From the NCBI RefSeq assembly GCF_026241755.1, contig NZ_JAPJDA010000012.1, positions 11,695 through 75,694 of the forward strand: 64,000 nucleotides of DNA. Reading direction: 5' to 3'. How positions within the stretch are numbered: the stretch's first letter is position 1; each line of letters opens with the position of its first letter. Positions 42,647 to 52,700 of the stretch are shown one piece after another. A program made the translations under genes and the position numbers. The notes under the pieces are model-generated. The model was not told where the DNA came from and made no database searches. It worked only from the letters and a program-made list of their open reading frames with translations. Source of the DNA: Salinimicrobium profundisediminis. Lineage in GTDB: Bacteria > Bacteroidota > Bacteroidia > Flavobacteriales > Flavobacteriaceae.

Positions 42647-42660
42647 TGTAATCGATTACA
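42647..42660. promoter_or_regulatory. Operator-like palindrome 2, on the transcription start
   Basis: TGTAATCGATTACA, a perfect 14-bp palindrome, begins on the base after the -7 box and so covers the expected start of transcription. That is a repressor position. Confidence 0.6.
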
Positions 42661-42883
42661 TTGTGGAAAAGAGCTTATAAATCTGTTTTAATTATCAAAT
42701 ATTAAAATAATAAGGAAGCTCATTAACTAAATGATAAGAACTCCAGTTTTTTGATGTTGTTTTTTCTCAAATGGCTGGGAATATTCAATAGAAATAACGA
42801 AAACGATTTAGTTGCAATTTCCTTTGAATGACGGATAGCTTAACCAGAACTATTAAATGATTAACCAATTTTAGTCCAGAATT

Positions 42884-45800
42884 ATGAGTATGAAATTATT
42901 TAGTCTTTTCTCTAAGGAGTTTCTTTTGGTTTGCGGGTTTCTCCTGCTGCTAGGAGTTGATGCGCAGTCTCAGAATACAACTACTGTGAATGGAACTGTA
43001 GTTGATGCAGCAACTCAGGAACCTCTTCCTGGTGTCAATATTCTTGAAAAAGGAACTTCTAACGGAACTATGACAAATTTTGACGGTGAGTTTTCTATTA
43101 CAGTTTCGAGTCCTAATGCTGTTTTAATATTCAGTTACGTGGGGTTTGCCCCTCTCGAAGTTAAAGTAGACAGTAGAACTACCATTGATGCGGCACTTGA
43201 GTTGGATCAAAATGCTTTAGATGAAGTTGTAGTAGTAGGTTATGGTACTACCAGAAGATCAGATTTAACAGGGTCAGTGGCTTCCATCTCCGGAGAAAAA
43301 CTAGATGAACAGGCCAGGGCTAGTGTGGCTGAAACCCTTACAGGGAGACTTCCCGGGGTACAGGTGCTCGCTACCGAAGGTTCACCAGATGCCGAAATTA
43401 ATATTCGAATACGAGGTAATGGTTCATTAACACAGGATAGTTCTCCTTTAATTATTGTAGATGGATTTCCTGTGGCCAGTATGTCTGATATCAGCCCGAC
43501 CGATATTTCCAGTATTTCGGTCTTAAAAGATGCATCATCTACAGCTATTTATGGGTCCAGAGGGGCTAACGGGGTTATTATCATAACTACCAAAGATGGG
43601 GTTAATGGGAAGATCAATGTGAGTGTAAATGCTTTTCATGGTTTTCAAAAAATTGCTAATACCATTGATGTTTTGAGTCCGGAAGATTTCGTTAAGTGGC
43701 AATATGAATATGCTTTACTAGATGATCCAGAGAACCTTGACTCCTATGAGCAGCTTTTTGGTCTTTGGCAGGATTACGACCTATATGTGGGCCAGGAAGG
43801 AAATAACTGGCAAAAACAAGTCTATGGAAACATGGGTGAAGTTCAAAGTCATGATATCTCTATTAGAGGTGGGTCTGAGAAAGCCAACTACAGCTTTAAT
43901 TATGCCCATTATGATGTAAATACTATAATGTTGGGTTCAGCTTATACAAGAGATAACCTGTCACTGGCACTTAAGAGCCAGGCAGGTGAAAAGGTAGACT
44001 TGTCTTTTACAGTAAGATATTCAGATACTGAGATTGATGGTGGAGGAACCAATGAGCAAAATGAAGTGTCCTCTGCAGATTCAAGACTTAAGTATAGTGT
44101 TCAATATTCTCCAATACCTATTTCTGGTCTTACTACAACTAACACCGATGAGGCCCTGACAGGGTATTTGGTTAATCCTTTTGTAGCTACTGCCGATAAC
44201 CAAAGACAGCAACTAAGAAGGAGTTATAATATGCTTGGAAGTTTTGGATGGGATATTATGGATAATCTAAGATTTCAATCTGACTTTGGTCTTGATTATC
44301 GTATTGAGCAAGACTACCGCTATTATGGTAGGTCTACTTATTACGCAAGAAATAGACCATCTGCCGACAACCAGGGATTGCCATCGTTGGTCTATAGCGA
44401 TCGAAAGCGTGAAAGCTTTAGGAATGCCAACACCATTAACTATGACTTTAACAAACATCTTGGAGAAGATCATAATCTCAAATTATTGGTAGGGCAGGAA
44501 ATGATTCTAACCAAGGATAATGAAGAAACGGCTGAAATTCAGGGATTCCCTAAAGATTTTGATTTTGAGACAACAAGAAAATTAACTACCCAGGGTATTC
44601 CACAAAGCGTGGACAATTTCTACCGACCTGATGACAAGCTTTTGTCCTTCTTTGGTCGTGTAAATTATGATTTCAGAAGTAAATATTTACTTACTGCAAC
44701 TTTCCGGGCTGATGGATCAAGTAAATTTTTGGGCGATAACCGATGGGGGTATTTTCCATCTGCCGCAGTAGCCTGGAAAATAAATGAAGAAGACTTCCTG
44801 CAAGACGTAGAATGGCTGGATGCTCTAAAATTAAGATTAAGTTATGGTGAGGCAGGAAATAATAATATTCCCGCTGGTCAAACGGTACAGAGCTTCCAGT
44901 CAAAAACCACCACTTATATTAATGGCATCCCCACATACTGGGCGGCTTCCAACGCTTTGGCTAATCCTGATTTGAAATGGGAGACTACTGTGACACAGAA
45001 TGCAGGTATTGATTTCGAAATTATGAAGGGGCTACTACAAGGTAGTGTGGAGACCTATAAAAATGTGACCACAGATCTATTACTTGCTTTTAGAACACCG
45101 GGTTCAGGATATGAATTTCAATACCGAAACCTTGGGGAGATTCAGAACACCGGGGTCGAGGGGTCTTTAAATTTTTATCCGCTAGCAGAGGAGAATTATG
45201 GATTGAGTTTTGGCTTGAATATGTCGGCCAATAAGAACAAGATTAACTCCTTGGGTACTTTAGAAGATTACCAGGATTATTCTGGTTGGGCTTCTTCAGA
45301 GATTTCTAATGGGGATTATGCTGTTTGGGTAGGACATCCGGTTGGAGCCATGTATGGTTTTAAGAATGATGGTCGCTATGAAGTGTCAGATTTTAATTAT
45401 GACCCTGAACTTAATTCTTACACTCTTAAATCTGATGTAGTAGATGCTACAGATATTGTAGGGGAGTTAATGCCGGGATCCTTAAAACTAAAAGATATAA
45501 ATGGAGATGGCGTAGTGAATATTGAAGATAATTCTATTATAGGTGATGCAAATCCCGATTTCACAGGAGGGTTTGTCATAGATGCTTATGCTTACGGATT
45601 TGATTTTTCTGCAGCCTTCAACTTTAGCGTAGGGAATGATGTATATAATGCTAATAAAATTCAGTTTACAACTGCTAGTGAAAGTGGTCAATACAGAAAT
45701 CTAAGTACTGTAATGGCAGATGGTAACAGGTGGACGAATCTTAATCCTGAAACCGGCCAGCTTATAAGCGACCCTGAAGAACTGGCAGCTGCCAATGCTA

Positions 45801-46108
45801 ACACAACTATGTGGTCGCCTTACATGCGTAATTATGTATTTAGTGATTGGGCAGTGGAAGATGGTTCATTCCTGAGATTGAATACACTTACATTAGGTTA
45901 CACCTTGCCTGAGTCTCTTGTAGCAAAAGCTAATTTGACCAAATTAAGAGTGTATGCAACTGCAAATAATGTGTTTGTTCTTACCAACTATTCTGGTCTT
46001 GATCCTGAGGTTTCTACCAGAAGAAAAACGCCACTTACACCAGGAGTAGATTATTCTCCATTTCCAAGAAGTAGGCAAGTGGTATTTGGTTTAAACCTTA
46101 ATTTTTAA
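42884..46108 (+). CDS. SusC/RagA-type TonB-linked outer membrane transporter
   Basis: The 1074-residue protein imports oligosaccharides, with SusD as its lid and energy from TonB. It has a signal peptide (about 1-30), a CarboxypepD_reg domain (about 32-115, VNGTVVDAATQEPLPGVNILEKGTSNGTMTNFDGEFSI), a DEVVVVGYGTTRRSDLTGSV TonB-box region and a plug domain (GRLPGVQVLATEG, PLIIVDGFPV, SISVLKDASSTAIYGSRGANGVIIITTK). A 22-strand-type barrel ends in NLNF with a terminal aromatic residue. The neighbouring pectin enzymes suggest a homogalacturonan or rhamnogalacturonan fragment as cargo. Confidence 0.96.
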   Translation: MSMKLFSLFSKEFLLVCGFLLLLGVDAQSQNTTTVNGTVVDAATQEPLPGVNILEKGTSNGTMTNFDGEFSITVSSPNAVLIFSYVGFAPLEVKVDSRTTIDAALELDQNALDEVVVVGYGTTRRSDLTGSVASISGEKLDEQARASVAETLTGRLPGVQVLATEGSPDAEINIRIRGNGSLTQDSSPLIIVDGFPVASMSDISPTDISSISVLKDASSTAIYGSRGANGVIIITTKDGVNGKINVSVNAFHGFQKIANTIDVLSPEDFVKWQYEYALLDDPENLDSYEQLFGLWQDYDLYVGQEGNNWQKQVYGNMGEVQSHDISIRGGSEKANYSFNYAHYDVNTIMLGSAYTRDNLSLALKSQAGEKVDLSFTVRYSDTEIDGGGTNEQNEVSSADSRLKYSVQYSPIPISGLTTTNTDEALTGYLVNPFVATADNQRQQLRRSYNMLGSFGWDIMDNLRFQSDFGLDYRIEQDYRYYGRSTYYARNRPSADNQGLPSLVYSDRKRESFRNANTINYDFNKHLGEDHNLKLLVGQEMILTKDNEETAEIQGFPKDFDFETTRKLTTQGIPQSVDNFYRPDDKLLSFFGRVNYDFRSKYLLTATFRADGSSKFLGDNRWGYFPSAAVAWKINEEDFLQDVEWLDALKLRLSYGEAGNNNIPAGQTVQSFQSKTTTYINGIPTYWAASNALANPDLKWETTVTQNAGIDFEIMKGLLQGSVETYKNVTTDLLLAFRTPGSGYEFQYRNLGEIQNTGVEGSLNFYPLAEENYGLSFGLNMSANKNKINSLGTLEDYQDYSGWASSEISNGDYAVWVGHPVGAMYGFKNDGRYEVSDFNYDPELNSYTLKSDVVDATDIVGELMPGSLKLKDINGDGVVNIEDNSIIGDANPDFTGGFVIDAYAYGFDFSAAFNFSVGNDVYNANKIQFTTASESGQYRNLSTVMADGNRWTNLNPETGQLISDPEELAAANANTTMWSPYMRNYVFSDWAVEDGSFLRLNTLTLGYTLPESLVAKANLTKLRVYATANNVFVLTNYSGLDPEVSTRRKTPLTPGVDYSPFPRSRQVVFGLNLNF

Positions 46109-46125
46109 AAAAAAATTACTTGAAA

Positions 46126-47919
46126 ATGAAAAACTTATTTAAAATCTTTTCGGTATTGCTTCTAATATTCGTGGTGGTTTCTTGCGAGGATGATTTTCTG
46201 GATGAAGACTTCCTGGAAGCACCTGCAAATTCAACACTCGATAAATCGACTATTTTTTCTACGCTTGATTTAGCGAAGGGAGCTGTGGATGGCATTCTTG
46301 AACCCATGGGACAGACTAACTCCTATAGGGGAAGATGGATTCCTTACTACGGGTTTAATACTGATGTTGAGTACAACTACAGTTCTGGAAGTGAAGGTTC
46401 GGATGCCGACTTGTTGTATTATGATGCCAAGCCCAGCAATTCCAGGATGAATACAGATAATAATGCCTGGGCTATGATGTACCAGGGGATTGAGAGAGCA
46501 AACATAGCTATAGAAAATCTTCGTCTCTTTGGAAATCCTGAACCCGGGAATGCTTTTGGTCAACTTTTAGGAGCGGCACTAACATATAGAGCAATTTATT
46601 ATGCAGATCTTATGAAAACCTGGGGAGATGTTCCTGCTCGTTTTGAGCCAATTTCTTCAGAGACACTATACTTACCAAAAACCAGTCGCGATACCATATA
46701 CAAGAAACTTATTGCAGATCTTGGAGAAGCAGCAACTTTAGTTGCATGGCCAAATGAAAATGCTACAACCTCTTCCGTAGAACGTATAAATAAGGCTTTT
46801 GTAAAAGGATTCAGGGCTCGTCTTGCTTTGGTAGCTGCCGGATATCAACAATATCCTGATGGGGTGAGAAGAAGCAATGATCCAGATCTCTCTGTTGAGA
46901 AAATGTATCGTCTGGCTCTTGAAGAAGCCCGTGCTGTTATAAACAGTGGAAGGGCACATCTTGAACCATCTTTTGAAGGCTTCTGGAGGAAGTACAATAG
47001 TGAAGACACCAATGCGGGTGGAGAATCTCTTTGGGAAATACCTTTCGCCGATGGTCGTGGCAGGGTGTTATTTTCATTTGCTGTGCCTCATAACACTGTA
47101 GACCAGTTTACAGAGCAACCGCGAGGTGGTAATGCCGGGCCTACGCCAACAATATATTATGATTTTGATGAAGGCGATACTCGTAGAGATGTTTCGGCTG
47201 TACCCTTTGAGTGGGGTGCTGCAGTAGATGGTATTGCTAAACAAGAACTCACGGGTATAAACAGGTGGTACTTCGGAAAGTATCGATATGAATGGATGGA
47301 TCGTAAAGTAACTTCTACAAATGATGATGGAGTAAACTTTATTTATATGCGATATGCTGAAGTTCTTCTAACTGCAGCCGAAGCAGCAAATGAACTGGAA
47401 GGCCCGGGAGCCGCAGCGCCATATCTTAAAGAGATTCGACGCAGGGCATTTCCTTCCGAAGTACATGCAGAAAAAGTAGATGCCTATGTCGATGGCCTTG
47501 GTTCTAAAGAAGCAATGTTCAATGCTATTGTTGAAGAATACAAGTATGAATTTACAGGGGAAATGGATCGTAAAATGGACCTTATCCGTTGGAACCTTTT
47601 AGGTGAAAAGCTTGATGAAGAAAGACAGGAGTTAGAAAATCTTGCCAACAGGACTGGTGATTACGTAAATGTACCAACCACCCTGTATTTCAAATACAAA
47701 GAAGACGGTATAACTCTGGATGTTTATGGGTTAAACAGAGGTGAGACGGGTAACCCGGGGCCAGAATATACTTCCTATTCATGGAACCAGCCCCTGGATG
47801 AAATAATTAACTCGTTGTACAAGCCGGGAGTTGATCCAGATAACAGACAATTTTGGCCCATATGGCAGGTTTTCATTGATGCGAGTAATGGTCAATTGGT
47901 GAACGATTACGGGTACTAG
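46126..47919 (+). CDS. SusD/RagB-type glycan-binding lipoprotein
   Basis: I use ATG 46126 (597 residues). The signal is MKNLFKIFSVLLLIFVVVSCEDDFLDEDFLE with cysteine at residue 20. The acidic residues after the cysteine are like a lipoprotein surface-export signal of Bacteroidota. The body has the helical SusD fold: AWAMMYQGIERANIAIENL, TYRAIYYADLMKTWGDVPARF, RYAEVLLTAAEAANEL, IRRRAFP and TGEMDRKMDLIRWNLLGEKL. It is the outer-face lid and glycan binder of the SusC transporter, 17 nt upstream. Confidence 0.95.
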   Translation: MKNLFKIFSVLLLIFVVVSCEDDFLDEDFLEAPANSTLDKSTIFSTLDLAKGAVDGILEPMGQTNSYRGRWIPYYGFNTDVEYNYSSGSEGSDADLLYYDAKPSNSRMNTDNNAWAMMYQGIERANIAIENLRLFGNPEPGNAFGQLLGAALTYRAIYYADLMKTWGDVPARFEPISSETLYLPKTSRDTIYKKLIADLGEAATLVAWPNENATTSSVERINKAFVKGFRARLALVAAGYQQYPDGVRRSNDPDLSVEKMYRLALEEARAVINSGRAHLEPSFEGFWRKYNSEDTNAGGESLWEIPFADGRGRVLFSFAVPHNTVDQFTEQPRGGNAGPTPTIYYDFDEGDTRRDVSAVPFEWGAAVDGIAKQELTGINRWYFGKYRYEWMDRKVTSTNDDGVNFIYMRYAEVLLTAAEAANELEGPGAAAPYLKEIRRRAFPSEVHAEKVDAYVDGLGSKEAMFNAIVEEYKYEFTGEMDRKMDLIRWNLLGEKLDEERQELENLANRTGDYVNVPTTLYFKYKEDGITLDVYGLNRGETGNPGPEYTSYSWNQPLDEIINSLYKPGVDPDNRQFWPIWQVFIDASNGQLVNDYGY

Positions 47920-47949
47920 AACCCAAGAAACAGAATCAATTTATAAATT

Positions 47950-49503
47950 ATGAAAGTAAAAGATATCTTTAAAAGTCTACTAATAGCTCTCCTGGTTGCA
48001 GTTACTATTACGGCCTGTGATTATGATAAAGAGCTAATCGAAGAGCTTCCGGTAAGCCGGGAATTTGCTCCAGTAAATTTAAAGGCGTTCGTAAGGAATC
48101 AGGTAAATGTAGAGTTGAACTGGACCCTAAACGGAGATGCAAATAGTTATATAGTGGAGTTTTCTAATGATTCATTACAATTCAACAATATTGTCAAAAC
48201 AGTTGAGGTGAATGCAGATGAATTACCGTTCCTGGTGCCTTTAGAAAGTGAAACTTTATATTCTGTTAGAGTAAAAGCAATAAGTGAGAGAGGACTTGAT
48301 GATTCCTCCTGGGCAGTAACTACGGTACGAACTTTAACCGAACAAATCTTTATTGAAGAACAACCCGGTGATTTTCTGGCAAAAGAAGCAACATTTAGAT
48401 GGGCTCCCGGAAGTGAGATTACCGAAATTAAACTCAGTCCCGGGGATATTACCTATACCATTACAGCAGAGGAAATGGCTAACGGAGTGGCTATAGTGAC
48501 TGGTCTTACCTCAGAAACTGAGTATACTGCTGTTTTACTTAACGGAAGCCAAATAAGGGGAGTAAAAGAATTTACCACCGGGATTGACATAGGTGATGGC
48601 ATATTAGTTACTCCAGAAGATGATTTACTGCAAATGATAGCTGATGCAGAAGAAGGTGCCATTCTTGTTCTGGAACCGGGAGATTATACCGAGCAAACAG
48701 GTACCATAACTTTGGATAAATCTCTTACCATAAGAGGCTTGAGAAGCTTCGATAAGCCTTTGTTGACTTTGAATTTTGAAATCGTGGGAGGTGCTACAGA
48801 TGTTGCCTTAATAGATCTTGATTTAAATGGTGGTGAAGGTGCAGCATTACTATCAGATGCAATAAGATATACAGGTGCCGGAAATTTCAATTCCTTATTT
48901 ATTAGTGGAAGTAATATACATGATTATGGCCGCTCGTTTATTGCTGGAAATGAAACTGGTGCGATTTTACAAACACTTACTGTGGAAAACAGTATTATTT
49001 ACAACATTTTAACTGCAGGTGGGGATTTTATAGATTTTAGAAGTTCAGATGTTCTGAATGTCCACATTGATGCAAGTACTTTTTATAACGTTGCCCCAGA
49101 CCGTGATTTTATTAGGATGGATGCCAGTGGAACGTCTAATGAAACTGGTTTAACTGCCAATATCCTTATTGAAAACACCACCATTTACGCCAGTTCTAAT
49201 AAAGATAGTAGCAGGTTGTTATATGTCCGGTTTGTATCGAATGACGTAACCGTAAGAAATACGTTAATCGTAAATACTGCATCCGAAGGTTATGCCGATA
49301 GATCTGGTATTGACGAGTCTCCAAGCTTTAGTAACAATAATTACTTCAATGCTCCAGGATTTTATGATACCTCGCAATATATTTTCGATGATAGTAACTA
49401 TATGACACTTGATCCAGGTTTTGTTGATCCGTCAACAGGAGATTTTACTGTCACAAATCAAACATTAATAGATAATAACGTGGGTGACCCCCGTTGGAGA
49501 TAA
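47950..49503 (+). CDS. Surface lipoprotein with FN3 and DUF4957/DUF5123-like beta-helix
   Basis: The 517-residue lipoprotein (LLVAVTITACDYDKE, cysteine near residue 24) has a fibronectin type III-like domain at about 40-130 (VNLKAFVRNQVNVELNWTLNGDANSYIVEFSND). A second beta domain follows to about 215. A right-handed beta-helix region begins at LQMIADAEEGAILVLEPGDYTEQTGTITLDKSLTIRG and runs to the end. This plan is that of DUF4957/DUF5123 proteins found in pectin loci. A known catalytic set is not visible, so a role in binding pectin at the cell surface is more likely than lyase activity. It follows SusD by 30 nt and is followed by a terminator. Confidence 0.8.
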   Translation: MKVKDIFKSLLIALLVAVTITACDYDKELIEELPVSREFAPVNLKAFVRNQVNVELNWTLNGDANSYIVEFSNDSLQFNNIVKTVEVNADELPFLVPLESETLYSVRVKAISERGLDDSSWAVTTVRTLTEQIFIEEQPGDFLAKEATFRWAPGSEITEIKLSPGDITYTITAEEMANGVAIVTGLTSETEYTAVLLNGSQIRGVKEFTTGIDIGDGILVTPEDDLLQMIADAEEGAILVLEPGDYTEQTGTITLDKSLTIRGLRSFDKPLLTLNFEIVGGATDVALIDLDLNGGEGAALLSDAIRYTGAGNFNSLFISGSNIHDYGRSFIAGNETGAILQTLTVENSIIYNILTAGGDFIDFRSSDVLNVHIDASTFYNVAPDRDFIRMDASGTSNETGLTANILIENTTIYASSNKDSSRLLYVRFVSNDVTVRNTLIVNTASEGYADRSGIDESPSFSNNNYFNAPGFYDTSQYIFDDSNYMTLDPGFVDPSTGDFTVTNQTLIDNNVGDPRWR

Positions 49504-49526
49504 GATGGTAGGTTAGTTTAGATGCG

Positions 49527-49564
49527 AAAAAGGGGGTGCGTTGTAATGACGCAAACCCTTTTTT
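49527..49564 (+). terminator. Intrinsic terminator after the susCD-SGBP block
   Basis: AAAAAGGG...TGCGT and ACGCA...CCCTTTTTT pair around TGTAATG, with a run of T at the 3' side. It divides the transport genes from the enzyme genes. The remainder of 49504-49701 shows no gene. Confidence 0.75.
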
Positions 49565-49701
49565 ACACTTTACTGAGATAAGAGTATTCAAAAGGATAAT
49601 CCTTAAACATAAAAAGAAGAGCTACGCGCTTTTAAATTTAAAAGCAGTTAAGAATCCTGACATAGGATAGGATGTATTTTTAATTTTAAATCTTGTAAAG
49701 A

Positions 49702-52700
49702 ATGATTAAACAATTACACTTCATATCCCTCTTTCTCTTAATAGGGATTTTTACTGGGTACTCCCAGGAGCAAAATATAGTCACCTATGATTTTACCGAT
49801 GGGACTATAATAAGTGCTAAACAAAGCCCTGATGGTAAACTAACCCTGGGAGGAGATTACACATTTCACTCAGAGACCTATGGGCTCAATCTCAAAATTG
49901 ATCAGGAAATAAATGTTTCTGTAGAGGGGAGCGCTACCATACGCTTCATAGGTTCTAAACATTCGGGTCTTAACATGATAGGTACAGATGTGTCTACAGG
50001 AGCATCTTTGGGCGAAGTACCAACAAAGGTAGTCAATGACCTTGAGGATACCTATGAATTTACCTATACTGGGCCTGCTACAACTTTAAATTTTAAGACT
50101 GTTGCCGGAACAGGTAATGATACCTACCTTCCCGGGTTAGAGGTGGTTACTGAGCAGGCTGTATCAATCCCCTCTGAGGGCCTTACCCAGGTTTGGGATT
50201 TTGGTGCATCACAACTTGATGAGTCTCAATATTCAAATATGTTAACTGAAGAGATCATCAATTCATGGTACGATGAATCCATTACGCCAGGAAGCTCAGA
50301 TAATAAATTACCAGATTTTACTGTTGGTGATCTAAGCTTTACCGGAGGCGGTAGTGACCGATTACGAACTTCTAATACAAATCTGACCCGTTACGATGAA
50401 AATATTTCAGATTACGACGAATTTAAGGGAAGGATCTATATAAATTCATCAGGAGCCACAAACCGGTATTTCAGTATAGATCTTAATGAGGATGATGTTG
50501 TAACTATATGGACGCTTACTCAAGAAGGTAACGGAAATATCCATTTTGAATATATTTCAGATCCAACCTTGCAAAACGATATCGTAGCTGTTGGAGATGA
50601 ACTTACTGAATTAAGCTTTACTGCAAAAGCTGCAGGGACCTACCGTATCTATGATGATACAGATAAGCCTAGCTACTTTAGAATAGCGCGTAAAATTGTT
50701 ACCTATGCTGCACTTAGTGGGAATGTAGATCTAACTGATGCTGCAGGAATTCCCAATAACTACATCATAAATTTCACTAACGAGTCAGGAAAAACCTGGA
50801 GTGCTGAAGTTGATGGGGGATCTTATCAGGTAGATTTACCTGTAGGTTTTGAATATAGCATTTCCCTGGAAGGAGCAGAAGGATATGAAATTACTAACGG
50901 TACAACTTTAAGTGTCGATGAAAGTACTTCCACTTACAACATTACTGTAGAGGAAATTGGCAGTGGTACATCCAATGGTCTACCAGATGTTTGGGATTTT
51001 GGGGCAGCACAACTTGACGAGTCTCAGTACAATAATAAATTAACTGAAGATATTATCAATTCGTGGTATGATGAGTCCATTCCTCCGGGAACTGCAGGCA
51101 ATGTCTTCCCGGATTTTACTGAAGGTGATTTGAGCTGGGTAGGCGGCGGAAACGACAGGTTACGTACTTCTAATACCAACCTTACCCGATATGATGAAAA
51201 TGTTTCATCTGAGGAATTTACGGGAAGAGTTTATATTAATTCGAGAGGAGCGCGCGACAGGTACATGAGCCTTGAGCTTAGTGAAGATGATGAAGTGACA
51301 CTTTGGGTTCTTGGTCAGGATGGAGTTGGTCAACTTCATTTTGAATATGTTGCAGATCCAGACCTACAGGACGATGTTGTAAGTGTGGGCGGTGAACCCA
51401 TGGAGGTAAACTTTGTTGCAAAAGCCAGCGGAACCTACAATATCTATGACGCGGCCGATAAACCAAGCTATTTTAGAATTATAAGAACTCCGGCTATTTA
51501 CGCCAGCCTCAATGGGAATGTAGATCTTTCATCCGCATCAGGGATTCCTGTTGATTATTCTATAACTTTTACAAATAGCGCTGGAAAAAAATGGAATGTC
51601 ATACCAACAGATGGAACTTACCAAGTAAAATTACCGGTAGGTTATGAATATAATCTATCTCTCGAAGGAGCCAATGGTTATATTATTTCCAATGGTAGCA
51701 GCCTGGAGGTAACTGAAAGCACTACATCTTACGACATAACTATCCAAAAAGTAGAGCTTTTTACTGTTTCTGGATCGGTGATTGGTCTGGGAGAAAATAT
51801 CTCAGATCTGGCTCTTACTTTTACTCCAGATCCAGATGCCAATAGTATTTATGTTCCTCAGCCTATGCTTGATGTTGATGCTGAAGCCTATTCTGTACAG
51901 TTGCAACCAAATATTGAATATACTATAGAGGCAGATGGAGTGAACGATTTTCACATCCCCGATAATACCGTTCAAATTACTGGAGCAACAACTACAGATG
52001 TTGTTTTTAAACCAAAACCATTACAGAATGTAACAATCGAAACTAATGGATTAACTGAGGCTCAAAAAGGGGATTTAACGTTAACCTTTACAAATATTAA
52101 TGAACCAGATTACTTATATACTTTCTCAGATATAAATTCTGTAGCTCTAAGAGACGGGGTTTATGAGGTAAATGTATCTGGTTTGGAAGCATATCCACTA
52201 GAACTTTCCCTTACTTCTTATTTGACTGTGGATGGAGAAGCAGTAACCAAAACGCTTGACTTTGAAAGTGTTTCAAATTGGACTTTTGACGATACAAATA
52301 TTACTGTTGAAACAGAATATTATAAGGGTCTAATTTTTACAGGAAATATTAAAAATGAGCAGGCCAAAGGCCATTTGTCTGCAGGAAGCGAAGGCACAAT
52401 TTCGGTTCCCATGCAGCCCGGACAGAAAATGGTGGTTACTTTTTATTATGCTGCCGACTTTACCATTGACGGCGGTGATGCAATAACCACCAGCAGTGGC
52501 AGTACTTCACAAATGGAGTATGTTACCTATACTTATCCGGGTACCGAAGCAGGAATGGCTGAGATCACATTTAATGCTACTTCCTATATTACCAATATTG
52601 AGGTAATAGATGTGGTGGCTTATTCTGAAGTAATTACAGTAGGAAAAGATAAAGATTATCAAACCATAAATGCTGCTCTCGTTGCAATTTCAAGGATGGC

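Larger units (their letters stand above)
42098..42883. promoter_or_regulatory. Long regulatory region before the pectin locus
   Basis: These 786 bases hold no convincing gene. They contain a decayed palindrome at 42313-42327, two perfect ATCGAT-centred palindromes (42468-42479 and 42647-42660), further TCGATT-type words near 42499, 42541 and 42799-42810, and a TAnnTTTG promoter. The transcript leader before susC would be about 230 nt. I see no known riboswitch in it. Confidence 0.6.

Noticed and set aside
42661-42883. A riboswitch in the long susC leader
   Set aside because: I found no conserved core of a known class and no strong terminator or anti-terminator pair.
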